Below are positions 9,460 through 16,459 of a stretch of DNA of 64,000 nt, piece by piece (position 1 is the stretch's first letter; every line of letters begins with the position of its first letter). A model generated the notes under the pieces. That model was not told the DNA's origin. It saw nothing but the letters and a program-made list of their open reading frames with translations, and ran no database searches. The stretch is from positions 1 through 64,000 of the forward strand of contig NZ_VTKY01000006.1 in the NCBI RefSeq assembly GCF_020514095.1. The letters are read 5' to 3'. The DNA comes from Synechococcus sp. MU1643 (lineage in GTDB: Bacteria > Cyanobacteriota > Cyanobacteriia > PCC-6307 > Cyanobiaceae). The position numbers and the translations under genes are program-made.

Positions 9460-9670
9460 CAAAAGGTTCTTGGTCCACCAAATGGTGGTACGGAAGGATC
9501 AGTTCGGGTCTGTGGATGGCCAGCGCCCGAAGCAGGTGCCAATCCGAAAGGCTGTCGAAGGGAGAGGGGTAGTCGTCCTCTTCCAGCCGGCGGGCGAGCT
9601 CAGCCGTCGACGCTTCGTCAAAAGCCTCAAGCCGTTCCTGCGTGAGCATCGAGCCGTCCTCAGACGCCAT
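9449..9670 (-). CDS. DUF2555 family protein
   Basis: 73 residues, acidic and soluble, without membrane segments. LTQERLEAFDEASTAELARRLEEDDYPSPF and the WHLLRALAIHRPEL segment match the cyanobacterial DUF2555 family as I know it. No function is assigned. It directly precedes coaBC with an 11-bp overlap. Confidence 0.85.
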   Translation of the reverse strand: MASEDGSMLTQERLEAFDEASTAELARRLEEDDYPSPFDSLSDWHLLRALAIHRPELILPYHHLVDQEPFDED

Positions 9671-9715
9671 TGCTTGCAGTTTGACGCAGGCCGTGCCGGC
9701 TAGCGTTGGCTTCCC

Positions 9716-9788
9716 GGGGAATTAGCTCAGTTGGTAGAGCGCTGCGATCGCACCGCAGAGGTCAGGGGTTCGAATCCCCTATTCTCCA
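9716..9788 (+). tRNA. tRNA-Ala (anticodon CGC)
   Basis: 73 nt cloverleaf: acceptor GGGGAAT/ATTCTCC, D arm GCTC...GAGC, anticodon stem CTGCG/CGCAG with loop ATCGCAC, T arm AGGGG-TTCGAAT-CCCCT, discriminator A. Positions 3 and 70 form the G-U wobble pair recognised by alanyl-tRNA synthetase, which confirms identity. CCA is not encoded. Confidence 0.97.
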
Positions 9789-9796
9789 TTGCGCTT

Positions 9797-9934
9797 TTGC
9801 GTGGTCGCCTGCCACTGATTGGCTTATTTGCCCTTGTGGTGTTCAGCACCGTGGCGCGACCATCAGCCCTGCTCACCTTCACGTTGCTCGCTGCAGCCGG
9901 TGCGATAAGTCGCGCACCATCACGCCGCACCTGA
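9797..9934 (+). CDS. Possible small membrane protein
   Basis: A 45-codon frame from a TTG start, just after tRNA-Ala, reads LRGRLPLIGLFALVVF and later LLTFTLLAAAGAISRA: two short hydrophobic segments with a basic end (SRAPSRRT). There is no ribosome-binding site that I can see and no family match. The frame continues open through the tRNA, so it may be chance. Confidence 0.25.
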   Translation: MRGRLPLIGLFALVVFSTVARPSALLTFTLLAAAGAISRAPSRRT

Positions 9935-9978
9935 CCCACCATGAGGTAAAAGAGGATTATTGAACTCCCCCGTAGCCG

Positions 9979-10179
9979 ATGTCGCAATCGAAGCGCGAGC
10001 AGGTCGTGAGCCACCTGCGCTACATCCGCCAAGAGCTGCGTGAGATGCACCAGGGAGTGATGGAAGACGGCCTGCTTCCCGAGGCAGGCGAAGTTCGAGG
10101 TGTAATGGCACAAATGGAAGCGCTGCTCGAGCTCCTCGAAGGCAAAGCGTCCAGAAAAGCGAAAGCTGAGTCCAAATAA
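9979..10179 (+). CDS. Small hypothetical helical protein
   Basis: 66 residues, highly charged and helical (REQVVSHLRYIRQELREMH, then VMAQMEALLELLEGK) with a lysine-rich end. No named family is recognised. It is followed by a clear terminator 67 bases downstream, which supports a real transcription unit between tRNA-Ala and the Ycf20-like gene. Confidence 0.75.
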   Translation: MSQSKREQVVSHLRYIRQELREMHQGVMEDGLLPEAGEVRGVMAQMEALLELLEGKASRKAKAESK

Positions 10180-10245
10180 CTTTCGGCGCAAGCCGTTGTC
10201 AAAGCCCGCAACTCTGGCTTTGCTGCGCCAATCCCCATCACCTGG

Positions 10246-10268
10246 CCCGGGCTTGCCCCGGGTTTTTT
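10246..10268 (+). terminator. Rho-independent terminator
   Basis: CCCGGG at 10246-10251 pairs with CCCGGG at 10257-10262 over a five-base loop and is followed by TTTTTT. It ends the transcript of the small gene at 9979-10179. Confidence 0.85.
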
Positions 10269-10404
10269 ATTGAAATCTCCTATCCGTAGTGTCTGATGCC
10301 TGCAGATTGTCCAGGGGTGGTGTAAACAGGTGATGGCAGGGGTATGGCCGGGTGATGGGGATCACTGGTTTCGACCCTGCCTCTTCCCCTCTGAAACCTG
10401 TGCC

Positions 10405-10737
10405 GTGCGACGGCTTCAATCAACCCGGCTGCAAACCAACGTTGGTGCAGCACTTGAGAGGCTGGATCACTGGGCGCGCAATCCCTGGCGGCGATTGTCC
10501 TTACTGGCCCTTGCCGGGTTGATTGGCTTTTTGGTCGGCAGCGCCATCACCTCGGTTGCAGGCGTACTCGGGCAGATGGACCCCGTCGCTGCACTGCTGG
10601 TGGTGCTTGGCACTGAATTCACGATTCGGCGACGACGCAGTTCCGAACCATCCCTGAAATTGCCCCAACAACTGTTGGATCTCGGCCGCATCGGCTTTCT
10701 CTACGGCCTCTTTCTCGAAGGGTTCAAGCTGATCTGA
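10405..10737 (+). CDS. DUF565 / Ycf20-like membrane protein
   Basis: 110 residues from a GTG (VRRLQSTRLQTNVGAAL). A hydrophobic helix LALAGLIGFLVGSAITSVAG is followed by DPVAALLVVLGTEFTIRR and ends GRIGFLYGLFLEGFKLI. This matches DUF565, the family of plastid Ycf20, which has two or three membrane helices; in green algae and plants Ycf20 affects energy-dependent quenching. Residues upstream of the GTG do not look like the family, so the longer frame from 10330 is not used. Confidence 0.8.
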   Translation: MRRLQSTRLQTNVGAALERLDHWARNPWRRLSLLALAGLIGFLVGSAITSVAGVLGQMDPVAALLVVLGTEFTIRRRRSSEPSLKLPQQLLDLGRIGFLYGLFLEGFKLI

Positions 10738-10808
10738 AGCAGAACCGTCCAAAACAGACAGCCAAGAATGCCATTCATACCCTTCGGAAAGAATCTGGTG
10801 GGGTGCAG

Positions 10809-11015
10809 ATGGCAAGCCAGCATCTGGCCTTTGATGCTGAGGATGCCAACTTCCCGATGGCCAGCGGCATATGTCCCTCCATCGCCGAACCCGATGCCGC
10901 CCTCAAGGCAGCGATGGATTACTACGCCCATCAACTCAGTGGCCTCCCTCAAACTCAGGAGCTGCTCGACACCAAGGAGGCCTCAGTCGCGGATTCAGAA
11001 GCTGCCATCAAATAG
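10809..11015 (+). CDS. Small hypothetical protein
   Basis: 68 residues (ATG 10809; GTG 10803 is possible), soluble, no recognised family: [19 protein letters not shown] and later [20 protein letters not shown]. It overlaps the 3' end of pyrB tail-to-tail by 61 bp, and the overlapped part of PyrB is a weakly conserved tail, so both can be real. Moderate confidence. Confidence 0.5.
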   Translation: MASQHLAFDAEDANFPMASGICPSIAEPDAALKAAMDYYAHQLSGLPQTQELLDTKEASVADSEAAIK

Positions 11016-12004
11016 AGCAAAGCCATCCGAGTGGGAACACCATTCCTGACCTGCTCTTCCACCAGGCTGACGCGCGGGTCATCCAAGAGCGACCCACTCA
11101 ATTCGACGCCGCGATTGACCGGGCCGGGATGCAGAACGGGAACCTCCTCACCGCAGAGCTGCATGCGCTCATGGCTTAATCCGAAATCGCGGTGGTAGCG
11201 CTCCAGGCTGGTCAGCAACTGCTGGCCCATCCGTTCCTTCTGAAGCCGCAGGGTCATCACGGCATCGGCGCCCGGCAGTGCATGCTCCAGGCGTCGCACC
11301 ACGCTGACCTTGCCCCGTTGCGGGACCGGGTCCTTCAGCAGACCTGGGGGCGGCGCATCCACGAAGGCCGCAAAATCCTCCGGAACCAGGCTGGGAGGAC
11401 CGCACAACACCACATCCGCTCCACAGGCCGTCAAAGCCCAGAGATTTGAACGGGCCACCCGAGAGTGAAGGATGTCTCCAACAATCACAATCCGGCGTCC
11501 TTGCAGGGCCTCCGGCATGGGGTGCTGAGGAGAGAAAAAGCGGGCAAGGGTGAGCAGATCCAGCAGTCCCTGACTGGGATGGCTATGAAGTCCATCGCCC
11601 CCATTGAGCACTACGGTGCGCTCACCCATCTGCTGCAGATCCAGCGCCAGCTGCTGTGGCACACCGGTGGAACGGTGCCGCACCACCAACACGTCGGCCC
11701 CCATGGCCACGTAAGTGCGCGCCGTGTCTAGAACGCTTTCCCCTTTGCTGAGTGAGCTGCTGGAGGGTGAAAAGCTCATCACGTCTGCCGACAGACGCTT
11801 TGCCGCCAACTCAAAACTGCTGCGGGTTCGGGTGCTGGGCTCAAAGAACAGCGTTGCCACCAAACGTCCCTGCAAGGCGGGAAGTTTCCGGGCACCTGTG
11901 ATCGGAAGCGAGCGGAACCGCTGGGCCAGATCAAGCACCGCCGCAAAGTCTTCTCGCGAAAACGACGCGAGATCAAGAACGTGGCGATGCGGCCAGCCAC
12001 TCAT
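10955..12004 (-). CDS. pyrB: Aspartate carbamoyltransferase, catalytic subunit
   Basis: Condenses carbamoyl phosphate with aspartate in de novo pyrimidine synthesis. 349 residues with the carbamoyl-phosphate motif [13 protein letters not shown] (about 55-67), the [11 protein letters not shown] loop and LHPGPVNRG near the C-terminus. The last 15 or so residues ([14 protein letters not shown]) go beyond the usual end. The ATG at 12004 overlaps the mpg stop by 4 bp (ATGA), which fixes the start. No regulatory pyrI is adjacent. Confidence 0.96.
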   Translation of the reverse strand: MSGWPHRHVLDLASFSREDFAAVLDLAQRFRSLPITGARKLPALQGRLVATLFFEPSTRTRSSFELAAKRLSADVMSFSPSSSSLSKGESVLDTARTYVAMGADVLVVRHRSTGVPQQLALDLQQMGERTVVLNGGDGLHSHPSQGLLDLLTLARFFSPQHPMPEALQGRRIVIVGDILHSRVARSNLWALTACGADVVLCGPPSLVPEDFAAFVDAPPPGLLKDPVPQRGKVSVVRRLEHALPGADAVMTLRLQKERMGQQLLTSLERYHRDFGLSHERMQLCGEEVPVLHPGPVNRGVELSGSLLDDPRVSLVEEQVRNGVPTRMALLYLMAASESATEASLVSSSS

Positions 12005-12666
12005 GACGACGGCTCCTGCGATGGCGTCCAGCACTGTGACTTGGGCGGCATGCGATCACCACAAGCTCGCCTGCTGACACTGCGACTGCTCCGCAGATAC
12101 CAGCGCCATGGGGTTGCAGCGCCCTGGGTGATGCCGATCCGCGTGGTTGTCACAAGATCCTGGCTCGCAAACGTGTCTGACCTTGGGGCCATCCACACCT
12201 CATGTTCGCCCGTCACCGGACGGCTGTCATCAAAGCGATCAAGCCCGAAACGACGAGCCAGCAAGCCGGGCCCTGCCGCAATCCTCTCGGGTTCATCGGG
12301 CAAAGCCACGGCACGCAGCAACACACCATTGGCCCAATCGCCCCGATCGGTGACCACGTTCACGCAGTGGTGGATGCCATAACTCACATACACATAAAAC
12401 CGCCCTGGCTCACCAAACAGGGTTTCGTTCTGGGGTGTCCTGCGCCGATAACCGTGGCAGGCGGGGTCGTCCTGGGAATAGGCCTCGGTTTCCACGATCA
12501 CGCCCCAAAGCAGGCTGCCGTTGTCTTGGCGTTTCACCAACCTGCAACCCACCAGATCAGGACCCACGATCTGAGCCGGACGAGCAAAAAAATTGAGCGG
12601 AAGCGAAACGAACCGATGACAGGCTGCCGACTGGCGGCCACGCTTGTTCCAGCTTGAACTTTGCAG
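12001..12666 (-). CDS. mpg: 3-methyladenine DNA glycosylase (AAG/Mpg family), start unclear
   Basis: Base-excision repair enzyme that removes alkylated purines. The family signature starts at [19 protein letters not shown], with the catalytic [10 protein letters not shown] (Glu base), [17 protein letters not shown] and [16 protein letters not shown]. No ATG, GTG or TTG lies in frame shortly before the signature; the end given is a CTG at 12664-12666. A GTG inside the signature (IVGPDLVG) would remove conserved residues. The longer open frame to 13086 is antisense to the transporter gene. Couples to pyrB by a 4-bp overlap. Confidence 0.85.
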   Translation of the reverse strand: MQSSSWNKRGRQSAACHRFVSLPLNFFARPAQIVGPDLVGCRLVKRQDNGSLLWGVIVETEAYSQDDPACHGYRRRTPQNETLFGEPGRFYVYVSYGIHHCVNVVTDRGDWANGVLLRAVALPDEPERIAAGPGLLARRFGLDRFDDSRPVTGEHEVWMAPRSDTFASQDLVTTTRIGITQGAATPWRWYLRSSRSVSRRACGDRMPPKSQCWTPSQEPSS

Positions 12667-13401
12667 GCTGTGGACAGCAACCTCCAGGCACGGCGTGATG
12701 GGGTGTTTCTGGTGCTGGCGGGCCTCTTCCTCGGGACCCTGGGCATGCTCAACATCCTGGGCCTGACGCGCTTCCTTCAATTGGGCAGCATTGGCGGCTG
12801 GCCGATCGTGGTGGCTGTTGGCGCACTGCCCTACCCAATCACATTTCTCTGCACTGACTTGATCAGTGAGATCTGGGGAGAACAGAAAGCCAATCAAGTG
12901 GTGTGGGTCGGGCTGCTGCTCAACGGCTGGGTGCTGCTGATCCTTTGGCTTGGGGGCGTGCTGCCCGCAATGGACGGCAGTGACGACAGCACCTTTCGCA
13001 CGATTCAACAGCTCAGCTTCGGTTCGATTGGCGCCTCGATGGTGGCCTATCTCACAGCGCAATTTGTGGATGTGCGGCTGTTTCATTTCTGGAAACGGCT
13101 CACGAAAGGGAAAGCGCTCTGGCTGCGCAACAACGGCTCCACCCTGGTGAGCCAGCTGGTGGACACCAGTGCAGTGGTGCTAATCAGCCATTACGGCGCC
13201 CATGTGCTTCCTTTACAGCCGGAACGGTCCGTGCTGCCGCAGCTGCTCAGCTTCATCGGCAGCGGCTACCTATTCAAAGTGCTGGCAGCGCTGACCGACA
13301 CACTTCCCTTCATCTGGCTCACAAGATGGCTGAGGGAGTGGCTGGAGATTCCCGGAGAAGGACGCGAACTCACAACAGAACCCACATCACCGATGCATTA
13401 G
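12661..13401 (+). CDS. Queuosine precursor transporter (YhhQ/QPTR, DUF165)
   Basis: 246-residue integral membrane protein with about six helices. [37 protein letters not shown] and [14 protein letters not shown] match the YhhQ family, which imports preQ0/preQ1 for queuosine synthesis in the bacteria studied. The TTG at 12661 or the GTG at 12670 may be the start. It is head-to-head with mpg with no intergenic space. A tgt gene is in the same window (60959), so the cell has the enzyme that would use the imported base. Confidence 0.88.
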   Translation: MQAVDSNLQARRDGVFLVLAGLFLGTLGMLNILGLTRFLQLGSIGGWPIVVAVGALPYPITFLCTDLISEIWGEQKANQVVWVGLLLNGWVLLILWLGGVLPAMDGSDDSTFRTIQQLSFGSIGASMVAYLTAQFVDVRLFHFWKRLTKGKALWLRNNGSTLVSQLVDTSAVVLISHYGAHVLPLQPERSVLPQLLSFIGSGYLFKVLAALTDTLPFIWLTRWLREWLEIPGEGRELTTEPTSPMH

Positions 13402-13442
13402 CGGTGCATAGACGCCAAGCTATGTCCAGTTCAGGCCAGGTG

Positions 13443-13586
13443 ATGGACGCAACCACCTCCAGCTTCAACCTCGGCACGGTGCTTCTCGCCAGCGTTGTGC
13501 TGTTCCCCTTGGCCTGCCTATTCTTCGGAACCCGCGGCGGCTACTACAACACCGATCAGTACGACGGCAACGGCACCGCCCACTGA
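13443..13586 (+). CDS. Small single-helix membrane protein
   Basis: 47 residues (ATG 13443 after CCAGGTG; an ATG at 13422 is also in frame). One hydrophobic helix, TVLLASVVLFPLACLFFG, is followed by an unusual polar tail GGYYNTDQYDGNGTAH. The size and layout resemble small photosystem or NDH-1 subunits, but I cannot assign it to any. Located 41 bp after the queuosine precursor transporter and 43 bp before the creatininase-family gene. Confidence 0.7.
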   Translation: MDATTSSFNLGTVLLASVVLFPLACLFFGTRGGYYNTDQYDGNGTAH

Positions 13587-13629
13587 TCGGCTGAAGTTGA
13601 GCGATCATCAGGGCATTGGTTCAGCCTGA

Positions 13630-14418
13630 ATGACCGCTGCAACGCCCGGCCCTGTCGACAGCACGGACGCCATTCGCCTCGCCCTGCGCAGTTGGCCTGA
13701 GGTGGAGAGCTACCTCCAAGGGTGCAAGGGAGTGATCATTCCCTTGGGATCCACCGAGCAGCATGGCCCCACTGGCGCCATCGGCACCGACGCCCTCACC
13801 GCCGAAGCGGTGGCCCTTGAGGTGGGACGTCGCACCGGCGTTTTGGTCACCCCAGCCCAGGCCTTCGGCATGGCGGAACACCACCTTGGTTTCGCGGGAA
13901 CGATGAGCCTGCAGCCGGCAACTCTTTTGGCCGTTCTGCACGACCTGGTGTTGTCCCTGGGCCGGCATGGCTTCGAACGGGTGTTCGTGATCAATGGCCA
14001 CGGCGGCAACATTGCGACGGCCAAAGCCGCCTTTGCCCAGGCCCACGGCACCGCCACCACCCGCAATCTCCCGGTTGCTCCGCAGCTGCGTTGTCGGCTG
14101 GCCAACTGGTTCATGGCCGGCCCCGTGATGCGCCAGGCGCGCGATCTGTATGGCGACAAAGAAGGTCATCACGCTACGCCTAGCGAAATCGCTGTGACTC
14201 TCGCAGTGGAGCCGAGCCTGCAGAGCAAGCAACGACCGCTGCCCGACCCCGCACCGGCAGGTCCCATTCATGGACCGGACGACTTCCGTCGTCGTCATCC
14301 CGATGGACGCATGGGGTCCCACCCCTCCTTGGCCACCGCCCAGCATGGTGACGCCTTGCTGGAGACAGCCGCCACCGCGTTGAGCGAGGATCTGCGCACG
14401 TTCCTCGGCGAGTCATGA
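13630..14418 (+). CDS. Creatininase family protein
   Basis: 262 residues with the metal-site motifs of the creatininase superfamily: [10 protein letters not shown] near 40-49, the following [10 protein letters not shown] Asp, NGHGGN near 123-128, and [12 protein letters not shown] with the last Glu ligand. Family members hydrolyse cyclic amides such as creatinine or formamide intermediates (ArfB, MftE); the substrate here is unknown. The stop overlaps the gatC start by 4 bp (ATGA), so they are co-translated, a partnership without obvious metabolic reason. Confidence 0.88.
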   Translation: MTAATPGPVDSTDAIRLALRSWPEVESYLQGCKGVIIPLGSTEQHGPTGAIGTDALTAEAVALEVGRRTGVLVTPAQAFGMAEHHLGFAGTMSLQPATLLAVLHDLVLSLGRHGFERVFVINGHGGNIATAKAAFAQAHGTATTRNLPVAPQLRCRLANWFMAGPVMRQARDLYGDKEGHHATPSEIAVTLAVEPSLQSKQRPLPDPAPAGPIHGPDDFRRRHPDGRMGSHPSLATAQHGDALLETAATALSEDLRTFLGES

Positions 14419-14708
14419 GCCAGATTTCCAGCGACGACGTCCGCAAAGTGGCCCATCTCGCCCGTCTCGATCTGCCCGATGACAAGATCGCGACCTACAC
14501 CGGTCAGCTCGAGTCCATCCTCGAATACGTGGGTCAGCTCCAGGAGGTGGACACCGAAGGCGTTCCGGAAACCACCCGAGCCGTTGAGGTGACCAACGTC
14601 ACCCGGGCCGATGGAGTGCAACCGACCCCCGTTCGGGAGGACATCCTCAATCAGGCACCGCAAAGGGAGGGTGACTTCTTCCGGGTTCCGAAAATCCTGG
14701 CTGACTAA
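14415..14708 (+). CDS. gatC: Aspartyl/glutamyl-tRNA amidotransferase subunit C
   Basis: 97 residues. Small subunit of GatCAB, which converts Glu-tRNA(Gln) (and sometimes Asp-tRNA(Asn)) to the amide. The start [19 protein letters not shown] and the repeat [16 protein letters not shown] with the C-terminal [23 protein letters not shown] are typical. gatA and gatB are not in this window, as is usual in cyanobacteria. Confidence 0.96.
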   Translation: MSQISSDDVRKVAHLARLDLPDDKIATYTGQLESILEYVGQLQEVDTEGVPETTRAVEVTNVTRADGVQPTPVREDILNQAPQREGDFFRVPKILAD

Positions 14709-14715
14709 ACGCGAC

Positions 14716-15747
14716 TCAACGGGACACCCAACGCTTGGGCTCGGTTTTAATCGCGATGCGGTCAACAAAACCGAGCCAGTGGCGGCGCAGCCCCCGTCCT
14801 GGCACGAAACGGGCTGCTCGCCTCATCTTTCCGCTGCGGCGCTTGTGGCTGCGCACACCAACAAGGATGTCGTAGAGGAAGTTGTACCCATCCCGGCGGG
14901 TCTCAAAAATGCCCAACCGCTGGGGAGATCCCTTGGAATCAAGCAGAGGCTTGGTGGCCTCGTAGGCCGGTTTGTATTCGAACCAAGGAATGGATGGCCA
15001 GAGGTGATGAACTAGGTGGTAGTTCTGACCCATGATCAGCCAGTTCATCAACCTGCCGGGGTAGATCCGGGCATTCGTCCAGCGATTGCGGGAGGTGAAC
15101 GGCCGATGCGGGAGGTAGTCGAAGAACAAACCCAGCGTCACGCCGACCATCAGGGCAGGTGCAAACCAGCAATTGAAAATGAACGGCAGGAAGTCAAAGC
15201 GTGCCGCCGCCAGAACGATCACCACAAAAATGCTGCGCTCCAGCCCCCACTGCATCAACTCCCAGCGGCGCCAGAGACGACGCTGAAAGAAAAACCACTC
15301 GTGATAAAAAAATCTCGGAGCGATCAGCCAGAGCGGCCCGAACGTGCTGACGATGTGATCCGGGTCGTTCTTCGGGTCATTCACATGGGCGTGATGCTCA
15401 AGATGCACCCGCGTGAAGACGGGAAAGCTAAACCCAAGCAACAGCGCAGAGCCATGGCCCATGGCCTGATTGATCCATCGATTGGGATGGGCCGCGTTGT
15501 GGCAGGCGTCATGAATCACCGTCCCTTCCAAGTGCAGCGCCAAAAAGCCTGTGCACAGCAGCACAGGCAGGGGCAAAGCCGCCACAAACCAGCCCCAGAT
15601 GGTCAGAGCCGCCAGGGCATAACCCCCAAGAAAGAGCCCAACAGTGGGGTTCCAGACGGCCGGTGGATCAACGAATTCGCGCGGAACCGATCGGTAGCCC
15701 ACTCCAACCGGACGAGGCTGCTGTTGTTGAGCAGTGCTCTGGTGCAT
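14716..15747 (-). CDS. crtR: Beta-carotene hydroxylase
   Basis: Membrane di-iron hydroxylase that adds 3-OH to beta-ionone rings and so makes zeaxanthin, the main photoprotective carotenoid of marine Synechococcus. 343 residues. The three histidine boxes are HDACHNAAH, HLEHHAH and NYHLVHHLWP, separated by hydrophobic segments. The ATG at 15747 (HQSTAQQQQ) is chosen because the frame further upstream runs towards tRNA-Leu and lacks family resemblance. Convergent with gatC at a 7-bp gap. Confidence 0.95.
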   Translation of the reverse strand: MHQSTAQQQQPRPVGVGYRSVPREFVDPPAVWNPTVGLFLGGYALAALTIWGWFVAALPLPVLLCTGFLALHLEGTVIHDACHNAAHPNRWINQAMGHGSALLLGFSFPVFTRVHLEHHAHVNDPKNDPDHIVSTFGPLWLIAPRFFYHEWFFFQRRLWRRWELMQWGLERSIFVVIVLAAARFDFLPFIFNCWFAPALMVGVTLGLFFDYLPHRPFTSRNRWTNARIYPGRLMNWLIMGQNYHLVHHLWPSIPWFEYKPAYEATKPLLDSKGSPQRLGIFETRRDGYNFLYDILVGVRSHKRRSGKMRRAARFVPGRGLRRHWLGFVDRIAIKTEPKRWVSR

Positions 15748-15801
15748 CCGGAGGTCAGGCAACAAGTCTGTAAGGATCCCGAACCACGGTAGAGAAATGA
15801 A

Positions 15802-15883
15802 TGCCCACCGGGGGACTTGAACCCCCACGACCAAAGCCACTGGTACCTAAAACCAGCGCGTCTACCAATTCCGCCAGGTGGGC
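15802..15883 (-). tRNA. tRNA-Leu (anticodon TAG)
   Basis: 82 nt class II tRNA: acceptor GCCCACC/GGTGGGC, anticodon stem CTGGT/ACCAG with loop TTTAGGT, a variable arm (TGGCTTTGGTCGT), T arm GGGGG-TTCAAGT-CCCCC, discriminator A. CCA is not encoded. It lies upstream of crtR on the same strand. Confidence 0.96.
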
Positions 15884-15937
15884 AACACACCGACTTTATA
15901 GATCGCACCAGAATGGAAGCAGACCGCCACACCACGG

Positions 15938-16432
15938 ATGCTTGCAACCCTCAGCGGCGATCTGTGCCTCCTGCTCGGCCTGGCACTCCTGCTGCTTCCC
16001 CTTCTAGCCGTTGAACTCAGCCGCCCCCGCGATGGCGTCTGGGGCGCGGTGGTGTTGCTGCTGGGCCTCGTTCTGGTCACCAGCACGGACCGGCTGCGGG
16101 GAGCGCCGATGCTTGCTGTTCTCTGCGCCGGTCTGTTGATTGCACGCTTGGGCTCCGAGGTCGGACAGGCCCGCTGGAACAGCCTCAGCGAAACCGAGCA
16201 GCAGCGGTTCACCTCACTCGATCATTGGCGCACAAGCCTTCAACAACTTTTGATCACCACAGGCCGGGTAGGCGAGGGCATTGGCGGCATCGCCAAACAA
16301 CTCAAACCGGCTGGGAAATCAGGGGTTACGGGCAAAAAATGGGTGCGTCCCGAGTCCCCTGAAACCACTGACGCAAGCGACACCGCATCAGCCAAAGCAG
16401 ATGAGGTCACATCTCCAGAGGGCGAAGACTGA
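15938..16432 (+). CDS. Hypothetical two-helix membrane protein upstream of ileS
   Basis: 164 residues. Two or three hydrophobic helices fill residues 7-70 (LLLGLALLLLPLLAVEL, VWGAVVLLLGLVLV, APMLAVLCAGLLIA), followed by a soluble tail with an acidic, Ser/Thr-rich end. The layout recalls Ycf66-like cyanobacterial proteins, but I cannot confirm that family. It ends 27 bp before ileS on the same strand. Confidence 0.75.
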   Translation: MLATLSGDLCLLLGLALLLLPLLAVELSRPRDGVWGAVVLLLGLVLVTSTDRLRGAPMLAVLCAGLLIARLGSEVGQARWNSLSETEQQRFTSLDHWRTSLQQLLITTGRVGEGIGGIAKQLKPAGKSGVTGKKWVRPESPETTDASDTASAKADEVTSPEGED

Positions 16433-16459
16433 TAATCCCGAGGCCAGAGAAGGGACCCC

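Noticed and set aside
9731-9796. Open frame starting inside tRNA-Ala
   Set aside because: The cloverleaf explains these bases; only the part after the tRNA is kept, at low confidence.
12667-13086. Long N-terminal extension of mpg
   Set aside because: Wholly antisense to the membrane-protein gene and unlike the glycosylase family.
15603-15947. Minus-strand 114-codon frame across tRNA-Leu and the crtR start
   Set aside because: It reads through the tRNA and is out of frame with crtR.
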